Shown here in pieces: positions 53,354 through 63,038 of a DNA stretch of 64,000 bases. This DNA comes from an uncultured Latescibacterota bacterium (GTDB lineage: Bacteria; Latescibacterota; UBA2968): contig OY282377.1 of the NCBI GenBank assembly GCA_958295785.1, forward strand, positions 448,394 through 512,393. Reading direction: 5' to 3'. Positions within the stretch are counted from its first letter, which is position 1. Every line of letters starts with the position of its first letter. The position numbers and the translations under genes are program-made. The notes under the pieces were generated by a model, which was not told the origin of the DNA, did no database searches, and saw nothing but the letters and a program-made list of their open reading frames with translations.

Positions 53354-55930
53354 TCAAGCCTTGTCCCTGTCCACCACTTTCTTTCGGACGACAGGGTCTC
53401 TGCCCGCCACTTGTTCGCCGACAACCTCCCCGGGGTTCGCCTCGCCGAAGTTGGGGGCATTGCCTTTTTTGTCGATTCGCACCGCTGCCTTGGGCGCCGG
53501 GTTTTCTTTGGCGAGTGGGTCGCCTTCAAAGGCGAGGTCATTGCCTTTTTTGCTGATCCGCACCTTGCTGCCGTCTGTGAAATGGCCCAGAATGATCTCT
53601 TCGGCCAGCGGGTCTTCGACCATTTTTTGAATGGTGCGGCTCAAGTGCCGCGCGCCATACGTCGGATTGTACCCCTTCTCGGCGATCAAACTCTTGGCAC
53701 CCGGGGTGAGACGCACTTCGATATCGCGCTCTGCAACGCGCGTGCGAATTTTTTCGAGTTCGATATCCACGATCCGAATGATGTCTTTTCGGTCCAGCGC
53801 GTTGAAAATCACGGTTTCGTCCAACCGATTGATGAACTCGGGGTTAAAGGTCTTTTTGACCTCTTCGTCGATGCGCTCTTCCATTTTTTCGCGGATTGAC
53901 TTTTTGCTCGACTGACCAAATCCCAGGCCGCCCGCTTTTTCCAAATCCCGCGTGCCCAAGTTGGACGTCATAATCAAAATCGTATTCTTAAAATTCACTT
54001 TGCGCCCAAAACTATCTGTCAGACGGCCTTCGTCCAAGACCTGCAACAGGATATTGAACACATCGGGATGGGCTTTTTCAATTTCGTCGAGCAAGACCAC
54101 CGAATAGGGACGCCGTCGCACCTTCTCGGTCAGCTGCCCGCCTTCGTCATAGCCCACATATCCAGGGGGCGCGCCGACGAGCCGAGAGACCGCGAATTTT
54201 TCCATGTATTCCGACATATCCACGGTCACGAGGGCGTCTTCGTCGTCGAACAAGTAGTGCGCCAAGGCTTGTGCCAGATACGTTTTGCCAATGCCCGTGG
54301 GGCCCAGGAACAAAAACGTGCCGATGGGGCGGTTGGGATCTTTGAGGCCCGCGCGCGCGCGCCGAATGGAGCGGCACACGGTTTCGACCGCTTCTTTTTG
54401 CCCGATCACCCGCTTTTGCAACTCGGACGCCATGTTGATCAGCTTTTCGGTTTCGGCCTGTGCCAGCCGAAACAGGGGGATGCCGGTCATGCTCGAGATC
54501 ACTTCGGCGATGTCTTCTTCTGACACTTCGACCACGTCATCTGTCACCTGCATTTCCCACGCATGGCGTTTGGATTCGAGCTTGTCTTTGATCGCGCGCT
54601 CTTGATCGCGCAATTGGGCCGCCTCTTCAAATTGCTGATTTTCGGCTGCTCTGTCTTTTTTGCGCGTAATCTCGCCGATGGCAATTTCGAGTTCTTTGAT
54701 CTCGTCGGGCGGATTGAGGCGGGACAATCGCACCCTGGCCCCGGTTTCGTCGATCACGTCGATGGCTTTGTCCGGCAAGTGCCGGTCGCTGATGTACCGG
54801 TCCGCCATTCGCGCTGAGGCTTCAACGGCTTCGGGTGAATACGTCACATTGTGATGCGCTTCATAGCTGTCTTTGAGGCCCCTGAGAATCTCGACGGTCT
54901 CATCCACAGACGGGGCATCGACCAAAATCGTTTGGAAGCGCCGCTCGAGCGCGCCGTCCTTTTCGATGTATTTGCGGTATTCGTCCAAGGTGGTCGCGCC
55001 GATACACTGCAACTCGCCGCGCGAGAGCGAGGGCTTGAACATATTGGACGCATCGAGCGTGCCCTCTGCGCTGCCCGCGCCTACGATGGTGTGCAACTCG
55101 TCGATAAAAATGACCACGTTCTGGCTTTGCTGAAGTTCGTTCATCACGGCTTTGAGCCGCTCTTCAAATTGCCCGCGGTACTTTGTTCCGGCGACAATGC
55201 CGCCCATGTCCAGCGTGACCACGCGCTTGTCCAGCAAAATTTGCGGCACGCGCCGCTCCACGATGCGCTGCGCCAATCCCTCGATGATCTGCGTTTTTCC
55301 CACGCCGGGCTCGCCCACCAGCACCGGGTTGTTCTTCTTGCGTCTGGCGAGCACCTGCGACACCCGTTCGATTTCTCTATCCCGACCAATGGTGGGGTCC
55401 AATTTGCCCCGCCGAGCCAGATCGGTCAAATCGCGCCCGAAATGGTCGAGGAAAGGCGTTTTGCTCTTTCTCCTCTCGCGCCTGCCCGAAGTTCTTCCCT
55501 GCAAAACGGCAATCACCTCCTCCTTGGCGGTTTTGTGATCTACGCCGGACGCGAGCAAGATCTGCGCGGCAACGCCGTCTTTGTCCCGCAACAGCGCCAG
55601 CAGCAGATGGCTGGTGCCCACGTCTCGGCTCTTCATTTCTTTGGCTTCATTGGCTGCAATTTCGAGAATCTGCTTTGCGCGGGGGGTAAAAGGCACTTCC
55701 CCCATCGTCATTGCGCCGCCAGAAGAAGCCACGCAATCTTCGGTTTCTCGCTTGAGACTGTCGAGATTTAATTTCAGATTGATCAGCACCTGCACGGCCG
55801 CGTTTTTGCCCTCGCAGATGATGCCGAGCAGCAAGTGCTCGGTGCCGATGTAGTTGTGCCCCAGGCGTGCGGCTTCTTCGCGTGCGAGTTGCATCACCCG
55901 CTTTACCTGGTCCGAAAACATGCTGTTCAT
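53354..55930 (-). CDS. clpC: ClpC-type AAA+ unfoldase
   Basis: An 858-residue Hsp100. Two Clp N-repeats ([36 protein letters not shown]) come first, then AAA-1 with GEPGVGKTQ, a UVR-type middle segment ([14 protein letters not shown] to [15 protein letters not shown]) and AAA-2 with GPTGIGKTY and a C-terminal D2-small domain. The UVR segment and size point to ClpC rather than ClpA or ClpB. With ClpP (not here) it degrades proteins. The last 50 residues ([19 protein letters not shown] and on) are an extension. Start ATG 55930 after GAGGAG. Confidence 0.92.
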   Translation of the reverse strand: MNSMFSDQVKRVMQLAREEAARLGHNYIGTEHLLLGIICEGKNAAVQVLINLKLNLDSLKRETEDCVASSGGAMTMGEVPFTPRAKQILEIAANEAKEMKSRDVGTSHLLLALLRDKDGVAAQILLASGVDHKTAKEEVIAVLQGRTSGRRERRKSKTPFLDHFGRDLTDLARRGKLDPTIGRDREIERVSQVLARRKKNNPVLVGEPGVGKTQIIEGLAQRIVERRVPQILLDKRVVTLDMGGIVAGTKYRGQFEERLKAVMNELQQSQNVVIFIDELHTIVGAGSAEGTLDASNMFKPSLSRGELQCIGATTLDEYRKYIEKDGALERRFQTILVDAPSVDETVEILRGLKDSYEAHHNVTYSPEAVEASARMADRYISDRHLPDKAIDVIDETGARVRLSRLNPPDEIKELEIAIGEITRKKDRAAENQQFEEAAQLRDQERAIKDKLESKRHAWEMQVTDDVVEVSEEDIAEVISSMTGIPLFRLAQAETEKLINMASELQKRVIGQKEAVETVCRSIRRARAGLKDPNRPIGTFLFLGPTGIGKTYLAQALAHYLFDDEDALVTVDMSEYMEKFAVSRLVGAPPGYVGYDEGGQLTEKVRRRPYSVVLLDEIEKAHPDVFNILLQVLDEGRLTDSFGRKVNFKNTILIMTSNLGTRDLEKAGGLGFGQSSKKSIREKMEERIDEEVKKTFNPEFINRLDETVIFNALDRKDIIRIVDIELEKIRTRVAERDIEVRLTPGAKSLIAEKGYNPTYGARHLSRTIQKMVEDPLAEEIILGHFTDGSKVRISKKGNDLAFEGDPLAKENPAPKAAVRIDKKGNAPNFGEANPGEVVGEQVAGRDPVVRKKVVDRDKA

Positions 55931-56034
55931 CAAATACTCCTCTCGTCGAACGGCTTGGAAAACTGTTTGAGTGTTCATGATAACGGGTTGTCGCAAAAAA
56001 CTCAACCCCGTTTCTTGGGCGATGCTCTGCGCGT

Positions 56035-56709
56035 TTAGGCAACGAGCCGACCGTCTTCCATTTCGACCACCCTATCGGCGCGGCCGGCCAAATGTCGGTC
56101 GTGCGTGACAATCACAAATGTCTGGCTTCGGGATCTGGCCAGGTCCCAAAGCAATGCGTGCAAATCTTCGCTGCGCGCCACATCGAGGTTGCCGGAAGGT
56201 TCATCGGCTAATACAACGGCGGGTTGCGTCACCAATGCGCGCGCAACCGCAACGCGCTGCGCTTCTCCGCCGGAGAGTTCGGCAGGCAAATGCGCGAGCC
56301 GCTCGGCTAGCCCGACCGCGTGGAGCAATTGTTGCGCTGGGAGGCGCGCTTCACTTGGGGAAAGGCCGGCGATCATTAGGGGCATCATCACATTTTCAAG
56401 GGCGGTAAAATCGCGCAATAAGTGGTGAAACTGAAAGACAAACCCGATCTGGCGGTTGCGAAATTTGGCGCGCTCGGCGTCTGAAAGGGCGAAAATATCG
56501 ACCCCGTCGATGGCGACTGTGCCGGACGAGGGATGGTCTAACCCGCCCATAATGTGCAACAACGTGCTTTTGCCAACCCCGGACGCGCCGACTACCGCCA
56601 CAATTTCGCCGCGAACAATGCCCAAGTCAACCCCTTTGAGCACCTCGATGTGGGCACCTCCTAGCACGTAGTGCTTGCAAACGCCCGTGGCGCGGAGCAA
56701 CTCATCCAT
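56035..56709 (-). CDS. lolD: Lipoprotein-releasing ABC ATPase LolD
   Basis: A 224-residue ATPase of the LolD/MacB group: Walker A GASGVGKST, signature LSGGEAQRVAVARA, Walker B VVLADEPSGNLD, plus FQFHHLLRDFTALENVM, a typical LolD stretch. It would energise transfer of lipoproteins to LolA. The permease (LolC/LolE), usually next to it, is missing here; lysS is directly upstream and overlaps by 8 bp. GTG 56718 is an alternative start. Confidence 0.87.
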   Translation of the reverse strand: MDELLRATGVCKHYVLGGAHIEVLKGVDLGIVRGEIVAVVGASGVGKSTLLHIMGGLDHPSSGTVAIDGVDIFALSDAERAKFRNRQIGFVFQFHHLLRDFTALENVMMPLMIAGLSPSEARLPAQQLLHAVGLAERLAHLPAELSGGEAQRVAVARALVTQPAVVLADEPSGNLDVARSEDLHALLWDLARSRSQTFVIVTHDRHLAGRADRVVEMEDGRLVA

Positions 56710-58222
56710 CGGCGTCACGGCTTTCTTGGGGGCGCATGTGGGGAAACAGAATGACGTCTCGAATGGATGGCGCGTTTGCCAACAACATCACCATCCGGTC
56801 GACGCCAATGCCCAACCCGCCGGTCGGCGGCATTCCGTGTTCCATGGCCCTCAGATAATCTTCATCGAGCACTTGGGCCTCTTCGTCGCCGCGGTCGCGC
56901 AGGGTTTTTTGATGGGCAAACCGCCGCCGCTGATCAAGTGGATCGTTGAGTTCGGAAAACGCATTGCCCATTTCCCAGCCATGGATAAAAATTTCAAACC
57001 GCTCGGTGAGGGTTGCTTCGCTGCGATGGCCCTTGGCGAGGGGCGACACGGCGCGGGGATAGTCAATAATCAAGGTCGGCTGAATCAATTTGGGTTCAAC
57101 ACATGCTTCAAACAGCGCGTTGATCAACACTCCGCGCTCTACACTCGGTTTAATATCAGAACCAAACCGCTTGCACGCGGCCTCCAACTCGGCATCTGAG
57201 GCCCGCGCGACGTCTATATCGCTGTATTTTTCGATGGCGTCAAGCATGGAGATGCGCGGCCACGGGGGCGTCAGATCGATTTTTTGCCCTTGGTATTCGA
57301 GCGTTGTCGCGCCATTCACCTTTTCGGCCACAAAGACATACAACTCCTCGGCTATTGTCATCATATCGGAATAATCCGCGTACGCCTGATACAGTTCGAG
57401 CATGGAAAATTCGGGATTGTGCGTGCGGTCAATGCCCTCGTTGCGAAAATTTTTGCCGATCTCATACACGCGCTCAAGCCCGCCCACGATCAGCCGCTTG
57501 AGATACAATTCATCGGAGATCCGCAAATACAGGGGCATGTCCAAAACACGGTGATGCGTGACAAAAGGACGCGCAGACGCGCCGCCGTACAGGGGTTGCA
57601 ACACCGGCGTTTCGACCTCCAAAAACCCGCGTGCATCCAAAAATTCGCGCATCGCAGAGACGGTGGCACTGCGCTTGCGAAACGCGGCTTGCACATCGGG
57701 ATTGAGCGCGAGGTCGAGATAGCGGCGGCGATAGCGCAGTTCTTTGTCGCTGAATTGATCGTGGATGACGCGCTCGCCACCGCGGATTTCTTCTTTCGGC
57801 ACTGGCAGCGGGCGAATGGCTTTGGACAACAGCGCGAGTTCTCGCACTTGCACGGTGATGTGCCCGGTGCGCGTTTTGAAGACCGGGCCGGCTACGCCGA
57901 TGAAATCCCCGATGTCGAGCAACTGCCACAGGGCAAACGCCTCATCGCCCGCGATGTCGAGCCGGACGTAAATTTGAAAGCGGCCCTTGGCATCCCGCAA
58001 ATCGGCAAAGGCCGCTTTTCCATGACCGCGCGTGACGATCAACCGCCCCGCCATCCGCACCTGTTCTTCTGACGCGCTCAGAGCATCAAAACGCGCTGCG
58101 ATGTCCGCAGAGTGGTGCGTGGTCTCAAAGCGATACGGGTAAGGCGCAATGCCCATGTCCCGAATATCGGCGAGTTTCTGCACGCGCTGTTCAATTAACG
58201 TTTGTCCCACGACCCGATTCAA
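56702..58222 (-). CDS. lysS: Lysyl-tRNA synthetase, class II
   Basis: A 506-residue enzyme, equal in size to E. coli LysRS. The N-terminal OB fold (VRMAGRLIVTRGHGKAAFAD) binds the anticodon. Class II motif 2 is NFRNEGIDRTHNPEFSMLEL, and motif 3 GLGIGVDRMVMLL. It charges tRNA-Lys. Start is TTG 58222 with GAGG 8 nt before it. It overlaps lolD and is 121 bp downstream of prfB; lysS next to prfB is a common order. Confidence 0.95.
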   Translation of the reverse strand: MNRVVGQTLIEQRVQKLADIRDMGIAPYPYRFETTHHSADIAARFDALSASEEQVRMAGRLIVTRGHGKAAFADLRDAKGRFQIYVRLDIAGDEAFALWQLLDIGDFIGVAGPVFKTRTGHITVQVRELALLSKAIRPLPVPKEEIRGGERVIHDQFSDKELRYRRRYLDLALNPDVQAAFRKRSATVSAMREFLDARGFLEVETPVLQPLYGGASARPFVTHHRVLDMPLYLRISDELYLKRLIVGGLERVYEIGKNFRNEGIDRTHNPEFSMLELYQAYADYSDMMTIAEELYVFVAEKVNGATTLEYQGQKIDLTPPWPRISMLDAIEKYSDIDVARASDAELEAACKRFGSDIKPSVERGVLINALFEACVEPKLIQPTLIIDYPRAVSPLAKGHRSEATLTERFEIFIHGWEMGNAFSELNDPLDQRRRFAHQKTLRDRGDEEAQVLDEDYLRAMEHGMPPTGGLGIGVDRMVMLLANAPSIRDVILFPHMRPQESRDADG

Positions 58223-58343
58223 GATCAGTACCTCAAGACGTCATGCTGTAACGGTCGTTAAACTATAACCAATATATATTTTTTCGTCAAGCGCGTTGCC
58301 GGTTGGCAAAACCCCTCACTGCGTTTAGGCGCGGTCAACGCCC

Positions 58344-59448
58344 CTACGACAGCAAATACGCGCGGATAAAGGGGTCGAGGTCCCCGTCCATCACGCCCGG
58401 AACATCGGAGGTCTCGACGCCTGTGCGCGCGTCTTTGACCATCTGGTAGGGTTGAAAAACGTAATTGCGGATCTGGCTGCCCCATTCGATGCGTTTCTTC
58501 GTGCTTTCGAGCGCGGCGCGCTTTTTGTCTTCCTCTTCGCGCAGGTGTTGATACAGCCGCGCCTTGAGAATTTTCAGGGCTGTATTGCGATTCTTGTACT
58601 GGGAACGCTCGTTCTGGCATTGCGCCACAATGCCCGTGGGGACGTGGGTAATCCGCACCGCCGAATCGGTCTTGTTGACGTGTTGCCCGCCCGCGCCGCC
58701 CGCGCGGTACGTATCCACCTTCAGATCATTGGGATTGATTTCCACCTCGATATCGCCCTCCGCATCGGGATAGACAAACACGGACGCAAACGACGTGTGC
58801 CGGCGGCTGTTGGAATCGTAAGGCGAAATCCGCACCAACCTGTGGACGCCGGATTCGGCTTTGAGATAGCCAAACGCATACTCGCCCTTCACCTCGATTG
58901 TCGCGCTCTTAATCCCCACAATCTCGCCGGGCAAGGTGTCCAAAACCCGCGTCTGAAACCCGCGCCGCTCGGCCCAGCGCGTGTACATCCGCATCAACAT
59001 CTGCGCCCAATCCGCGGCTTCCGTGCCCCCTGCGCCCGGGTGGATGGTCAAAATCGCGTCGTGGCGGTCCTCCCGATTGCCCAGCATATATTGCAATTCG
59101 AGCGCGTCCAATGCCCGACCCACTGCGGGCAACTCGGCGGCGACTTCGGACAGGGACTCGGCGTCGCCTTCTTCGCACGCGAGTTCAAACAGCACGTCCA
59201 AATCCCCGACTTGCCCGTCCAATTCCTCCCAGCGGTCAACCCAGTGCTTTTCGGCATTGCAGGCGTCTATGATCTGTTGTGCGGTTTCCCGGTCATTCCA
59301 AAAATTCGGCGTGCCCATCCGCTTTTCTAATTCGGCGATTTTTGCGCGGCGTTGCGCGAGGTCAAAGATGCCTCCCGAGTTTATCCACGCGCACGCGATA
59401 ATCGGATAGAATGCCTTGTAACTCGCGCTCCTGAATTTCTACGACCAT
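58344..59448 (-). CDS. prfB: Peptide chain release factor 2, with +1 programmed frameshift
   Basis: The first 26 codons (MVVEIQERELQGILSDYRVR then VDKLGRHL) run from ATG 59448 (after GAGGAG) to CTT TGA C, at 59361-59367. The main frame continues DLAQRRAKIAELEKRMGTPN. This is the classic RF2 autoregulatory +1 frameshift, with AGG upstream of the slippery CTT. The body has RAGGAGGQHVNK (GGQ motif) and the codon-recognition segment RISPYDSNSRRHTSF, where the usual SPF tripeptide is SPY. It ends translation at UGA and UAA. Confidence 0.95.
59361..59376 (-). promoter_or_regulatory. prfB frameshift site
   Basis: Minus-strand GGG AGG CAT CTT TGA C. CTT is the slip codon, TGA the in-frame stop read poorly when RF2 is scarce, and AGG the internal stimulator. 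Confidence 0.93.
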
Positions 59449-59463
59449 GCTGTGCTCCTCGTC

Positions 59464-59493
59464 TCTTTGGGCGGGCACGGGGGCACCGCCCCT
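59464..59493 (-). repeat. Palindromic GC repeat (PER family)
   Basis: TTTGGGCGGGCACGGGGGCA then CCGCCCCTGC, just upstream of prfB. Confidence 0.7.
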
Positions 59494-59616
59494 GCTGTCT
59501 ATATCGCGGATTGACGCGGATTAACCCCGCATTCCTCGCCCCGCTATGATCTACATCCCTGCGTTATTCGCGCTCTCCAAGCCGTGTTCATCTGCGTTCT
59601 TGTGCAGTTGTTTTTT

Positions 59617-59647
59617 TGGGGGGCGAGCACGGGGGCATCGCCCCTAC
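59617..59647 (-). repeat. Palindromic GC repeat (PER family)
   Basis: GGGGGGCGAGCACGGGGGCA then TCGCCCCTACA. Between it and the previous copy lie short CGCGGATTGACGCGGATTAA-type repeats. Confidence 0.7.
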
Positions 59648-59690
59648 ATACACTGCTCGCCTTTTGTGGCTAATCGCATCTCCCGTCTCC

Positions 59691-59975
59691 TGCCTTCAAT
59701 GCCTTCGGCGTCAAACGCTCAAATTATTCGCGTTTTCATACTTTTTTTTAACAGCAAAAAAAAGGAAGCAAAAAATGCCGCTCTCAAACGCCGAGAGGCT
59801 TGCACAGCGCAAAGCGCTTTTGTAACAGGAAGACATGCGCTGGCCTGCAAGGTGGGTTGCAAGATGGCTGTGGGTTGCGAGACGGCCTTGCGCGCTGTGC
59901 GTGATGGCCTTGTTGCAATGGCTTCTCTGAATGACTGCGGAACGTTAAGGGGATCGCTTGCGGGCAACTTCGCGT
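59691..59975 (+). repeat. Mosaic repeat family 2, copy 5, both ends missing
   Basis: Internal fragment with GCCTTCGGCGTCAAACGC and CAAACGCCGAGAGGCTTG, without the 33-nt insertion. With the two PER copies it fills the 568-bp gap between prfB and lolA; no gene is visible. Confidence 0.75.
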
Positions 59976-60016
59976 CGTGGCCTGTCCCTGCGGTTGATGG
60001 GAAAGGGGCGGCCTTC

Positions 60017-60694
60017 TCACCGCAAATCGATCAGTTCCACGCCGTTGGGCACATGGAATGTAAATTGATCGGCTTTGACCCTTTTGTTTACTTTCAAATC
60101 CGACAACACAAATGTCGTCACATCCTCGTGGATATTGCGATATTCCACTTGGCGCACCAGATAGAGGCGTTTGTCGATCCACATGCGAATGGTATGGATG
60201 TAAGTATCTTCTTTTTTTCTGGACAAATCGACCACATGACAGGTCTTGCGCTGTACTTTTTTTTCGCCCACATAAACGGGCGTATAACTCTCGTCGTATC
60301 CCCCGAGCAAAATGAGATCGAACAGCAACTTTTCGTAGCTGCGGTCATTTTCAATCGCGGAATAATCGCTCACCAGCACTTGGGCATTGGCGGGCGCGTA
60401 GTTCCACGCGGTCTTGCCATCGCTCACCACGACCTGCACATCCGAATCCATGCGAAACCGACCGGGCCGCTGAACCAGCAACGTGCCTTTCATCTCTTGA
60501 TGCTGTTCCATCAAACGCCAGTAGTGTTGCTTGACAAAGTGTGCGGAAAGCGTTTTGAGTTCCGCAAATTTTCTCTGCAACTTCTCCACCACCTCAGAAC
60601 CTCGCGCATCGGCCTGCACAGACCCCGCGCAAAACACAATCCCGATCATGGCGAGCACGGCACAAAAACACATCCGACGCCCTGCACGTTGCAC
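60017..60694 (-). CDS. lolA: Outer-membrane lipoprotein carrier protein LolA
   Basis: A 225-residue periplasmic protein. After a signal peptide (MCFCAVLAMIGIVFCAGSVQ), VVEKLQRKFAELKTLSAHFV begins the LolA fold, with GTLLVQRPGRFRMDS and VVSDGKTAWNYAPANAQVLV following; the C-terminal FTFHVPNGVELIDL is typical. It carries lipoproteins across the periplasm. Start is GTG 60694 with GGAGG 6 nt before, overlapping the region of the upstream stop. Confidence 0.9.
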   Translation of the reverse strand: MQRAGRRMCFCAVLAMIGIVFCAGSVQADARGSEVVEKLQRKFAELKTLSAHFVKQHYWRLMEQHQEMKGTLLVQRPGRFRMDSDVQVVVSDGKTAWNYAPANAQVLVSDYSAIENDRSYEKLLFDLILLGGYDESYTPVYVGEKKVQRKTCHVVDLSRKKEDTYIHTIRMWIDKRLYLVRQVEYRNIHEDVTTFVLSDLKVNKRVKADQFTFHVPNGVELIDLR

Positions 60695-60695
60695 T

Positions 60696-61226
60696 TCACA
60701 CCTCCGCTTCGCGTTCTTTCTTCGCCCGTGCCACTGTGCGCGATATGCCGGCCACCAGCAAGACGAGCAACACAGATAGACAAATATACGACCCAACCAT
60801 GCCCAAATAGGGCAGCAACAAGGAAGACGACAGCATAAAGCCCAGCCACCCGCCCAATTTCCATGCTGTTGAGGATTGATCCAAATACAGCACGCCTGTC
60901 GCGCCACAAAAGAGCACCATAGCTGAAAACAGCGCGACGCTGTACATCGCGAACGGCTTGGCGTCTGCCATCCGAAAACAATGACACCCCCACAGAAATA
61001 GCCATAGGATCGGCGCGTAAGCCCCATAGCCCACGCCAAAGAGCAGGTAATAGGATATGTGCGCGCCGATCCACCCGATCAGATTTTGCGCGAGTTCGAG
61101 CGGGCGAGTCGAATTGGGCGGATCCTCTGGCGAGTGCGACAACAAGCTCAACGCCATCAACAGCGCGAGCGCGATTGTGCATCCGCCCAAAATTTGAGAA
61201 AGCAATCTCGGTCGATTTTTTGACAT
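60696..61226 (-). CDS. FtsK 4TM domain without motor domain
   Basis: A 176-residue membrane protein matching only the N-terminal four-helix domain of FtsK: GCTIALALLMALSLLSHSPE DPPNST-type first loop, then NLIGWIGAHISYYLLFGVGY, MYSVALFSAMVLFCGATGVL and SYICLSVLLVLLVAGI. The RecA-type motor and gamma domains (over 500 residues) are missing; the TGA stop sits one base before the lolA start region. ftsK directly before lolA is a common order, so this looks like a shortened ftsK. Start ATG 61226 or TTG 61247. Confidence 0.75.
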   Translation of the reverse strand: MSKNRPRLLSQILGGCTIALALLMALSLLSHSPEDPPNSTRPLELAQNLIGWIGAHISYYLLFGVGYGAYAPILWLFLWGCHCFRMADAKPFAMYSVALFSAMVLFCGATGVLYLDQSSTAWKLGGWLGFMLSSSLLLPYLGMVGSYICLSVLLVLLVAGISRTVARAKKEREAEV

Positions 61227-61388
61227 ATCTGGCAATACCTGAGACAAACGTTATCTCGGCGGATCTGGAAGCTAGAGCAAGCTGTGAAACGCGAGGCAGG
61301 TGGTGCCTCTGTGCCCGAAAATGCAGGATGCTATCGGCATTCAGCGATTAGCCCCCGCGTATGGGCTGACCGCTTGGGTTTTGGAGCA

Positions 61389-61420
61389 TTTTCGGGCGGG
61401 CACGCGGGCACGCCCCTGCG
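61389..61420 (-). repeat. Palindromic GC repeat (PER family), degenerate
   Basis: TTTTCGGGCGGGCACGCGGG then CACGCCCCTGCG, in the gap after the lamin-tail pseudogene. Confidence 0.6.
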
Positions 61421-61463
61421 TTTCTATCCTCGCATCTTGCGTCTCCCCTCTCCCCTTTTACCG

Positions 61464-63038
61464 CTATCTATCGTTCAATCCCCGTGCGATGACCACGGGT
61501 TCTCGCGCGCGGAATAATTTGCCTTCGGGCGTGCCGGCTTCCAAGTAGAGAATATAAATACCGGGCTTTAGCAGGTGTCCATTATCTGCGCGACCATCCC
61601 AGTTGACAACGCGCTGGTTGCCGCCTTCAACGCTTTCGAGCAACGCGGCCACGCGCCTGCCCGTGCGGGGGGATGGCACCTCGTATTTAATGGCGACTTG
61701 CTCGACAAAGGGATTGGGTTCTGCTCATAGGGATACGCCCGCGACCTCGTCGTCAAGGGGTCGCGCCCAATGGGGCTTGGCTGGCGAGATAGTTGTCCCG
61801 ATCTCCGGCGATGGCGAGATCGATGCGCTCCATGCTCGCTTCGGTCTCTTGCGCCGAATAAAAAACGCTATCGACAAGGGTCGCGGTCGCATCGCGCAAA
61901 ATGAGGCCATCGCCCCCGTCGTTCAATCGGGGCCAGCGGGTCAGGGATAAAATGGGCACGTCGAGATCGGGATATTGCAGGGCAACGCGGCCCGCATCTT
62001 CGGCGACGAGGACATGGCCCAAACCCTCAATAGTCGCGCCCGCTTCAAACTGCCCCGTCGTCCGCACATCGGAAAGCGTCCACCCGGAGAGATGCACCGC
62101 GTCTGGCGAACGGTTGTACAACTCGACCCACTCTGCGCCTTGGGCCATCACCTCGCCAATGACGGCCTGACCGGGGGCCATTCCGCCCATCACGGTCCAT
62201 GTTGCCACGTTATTTGTCGTATCCTGATCGCCTGAGAATAGGAGCTCGGCATGAACAATGTTCTCGCCTGCGGGCGGTTTTGAAATGGGAATTGTGACCC
62301 GCGTCGAGTCGCCGGCAGGGAGCATATTTCCCACGAGAGCCTCGGCGCCATCGACCGCGATTTCAAACGGTGCCGCGGTTTCTCGACCGATATTTGTCAC
62401 GGTTAGGATCACCTCGGCCGATTCGCCCCAGGGGACGCGCACGGGCGATTGTGTGTTTCGCGTCAGCGTCAGATCCCGATCTTTGACGCTGATGCTGTTC
62501 ACTGCGCCCGGCGTGCCTCCGATCCATTTTGCATCTGTCCAGTTGTCGGGCGCGTCGCCTTTGGTGGCATCGATCTTTTCTTCTGAAACCCCGAGGGCAT
62601 TGCCGGGTTGATAGGTCGCAGCACCTACGGTATCGCCCGCGGCGGCGATCAGCAAAATGCGTTCGGGATGCACCTTGCTCAGGCCGCTGTGCCCCAGTGT
62701 CGCGCTGTCAACCGTCAATTTGAGGGCCGCATCGGGCAGGGCAGGGGATCGTAATGCGTTGAGCGCGTGCCATAGCCCTCATCCATCACCAGGGCATACG
62801 CGCCCGGGGCGAGCACCATCGCCTCGCCGACAAGCGCATTGGTCTCATCGTCGTCCCCGATGCGCCATCCCGTCAGATCGACCGCGCGATCACCCGCGTT
62901 GAACAATTCGATGTATTCGTCGAAAAACTCGCTTCCCTGTGGCGCGAACATGATCTCGTTGATCACCACCTGTGCATCTGCGGCACCGCCCAGCAAGGAT
63001 ATACACCAAACCAAAGCACATCTAAATTTTATGCTCAT
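61464..63038 (-). pseudogene. Secreted lamin-tail-domain protein, two frameshifts
   Basis: Three frames make one protein. 63038-62715: a signal peptide (SIKFRCALVWCISLLGGAAD) and a first lamin-tail domain (VVINEIMFAPQGSEFF). From about 62718 the frame changes; removing one copy of the duplicated CCCTG near 62742 restores HYDPLPDAALKLTVDSATLG. 62700-61753: a CARDB-like domain and a second lamin-tail domain (EVMAQGAEWVELYNRSPDAV). A second break near 61753-61725 precedes AEPNPFVEQVAIKYEVPSP, a FlgD-like C-terminal Ig domain typical of sorting regions in FCB bacteria. Sequencing error could explain both shifts. Confidence 0.75.

Noticed and set aside
60646-61182. Minus-strand frame overlapping the FtsK membrane domain
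   Set aside because: Arginine-rich out-of-frame reading of the same DNA; the 4TM frame has the expected hydrophobic pattern.
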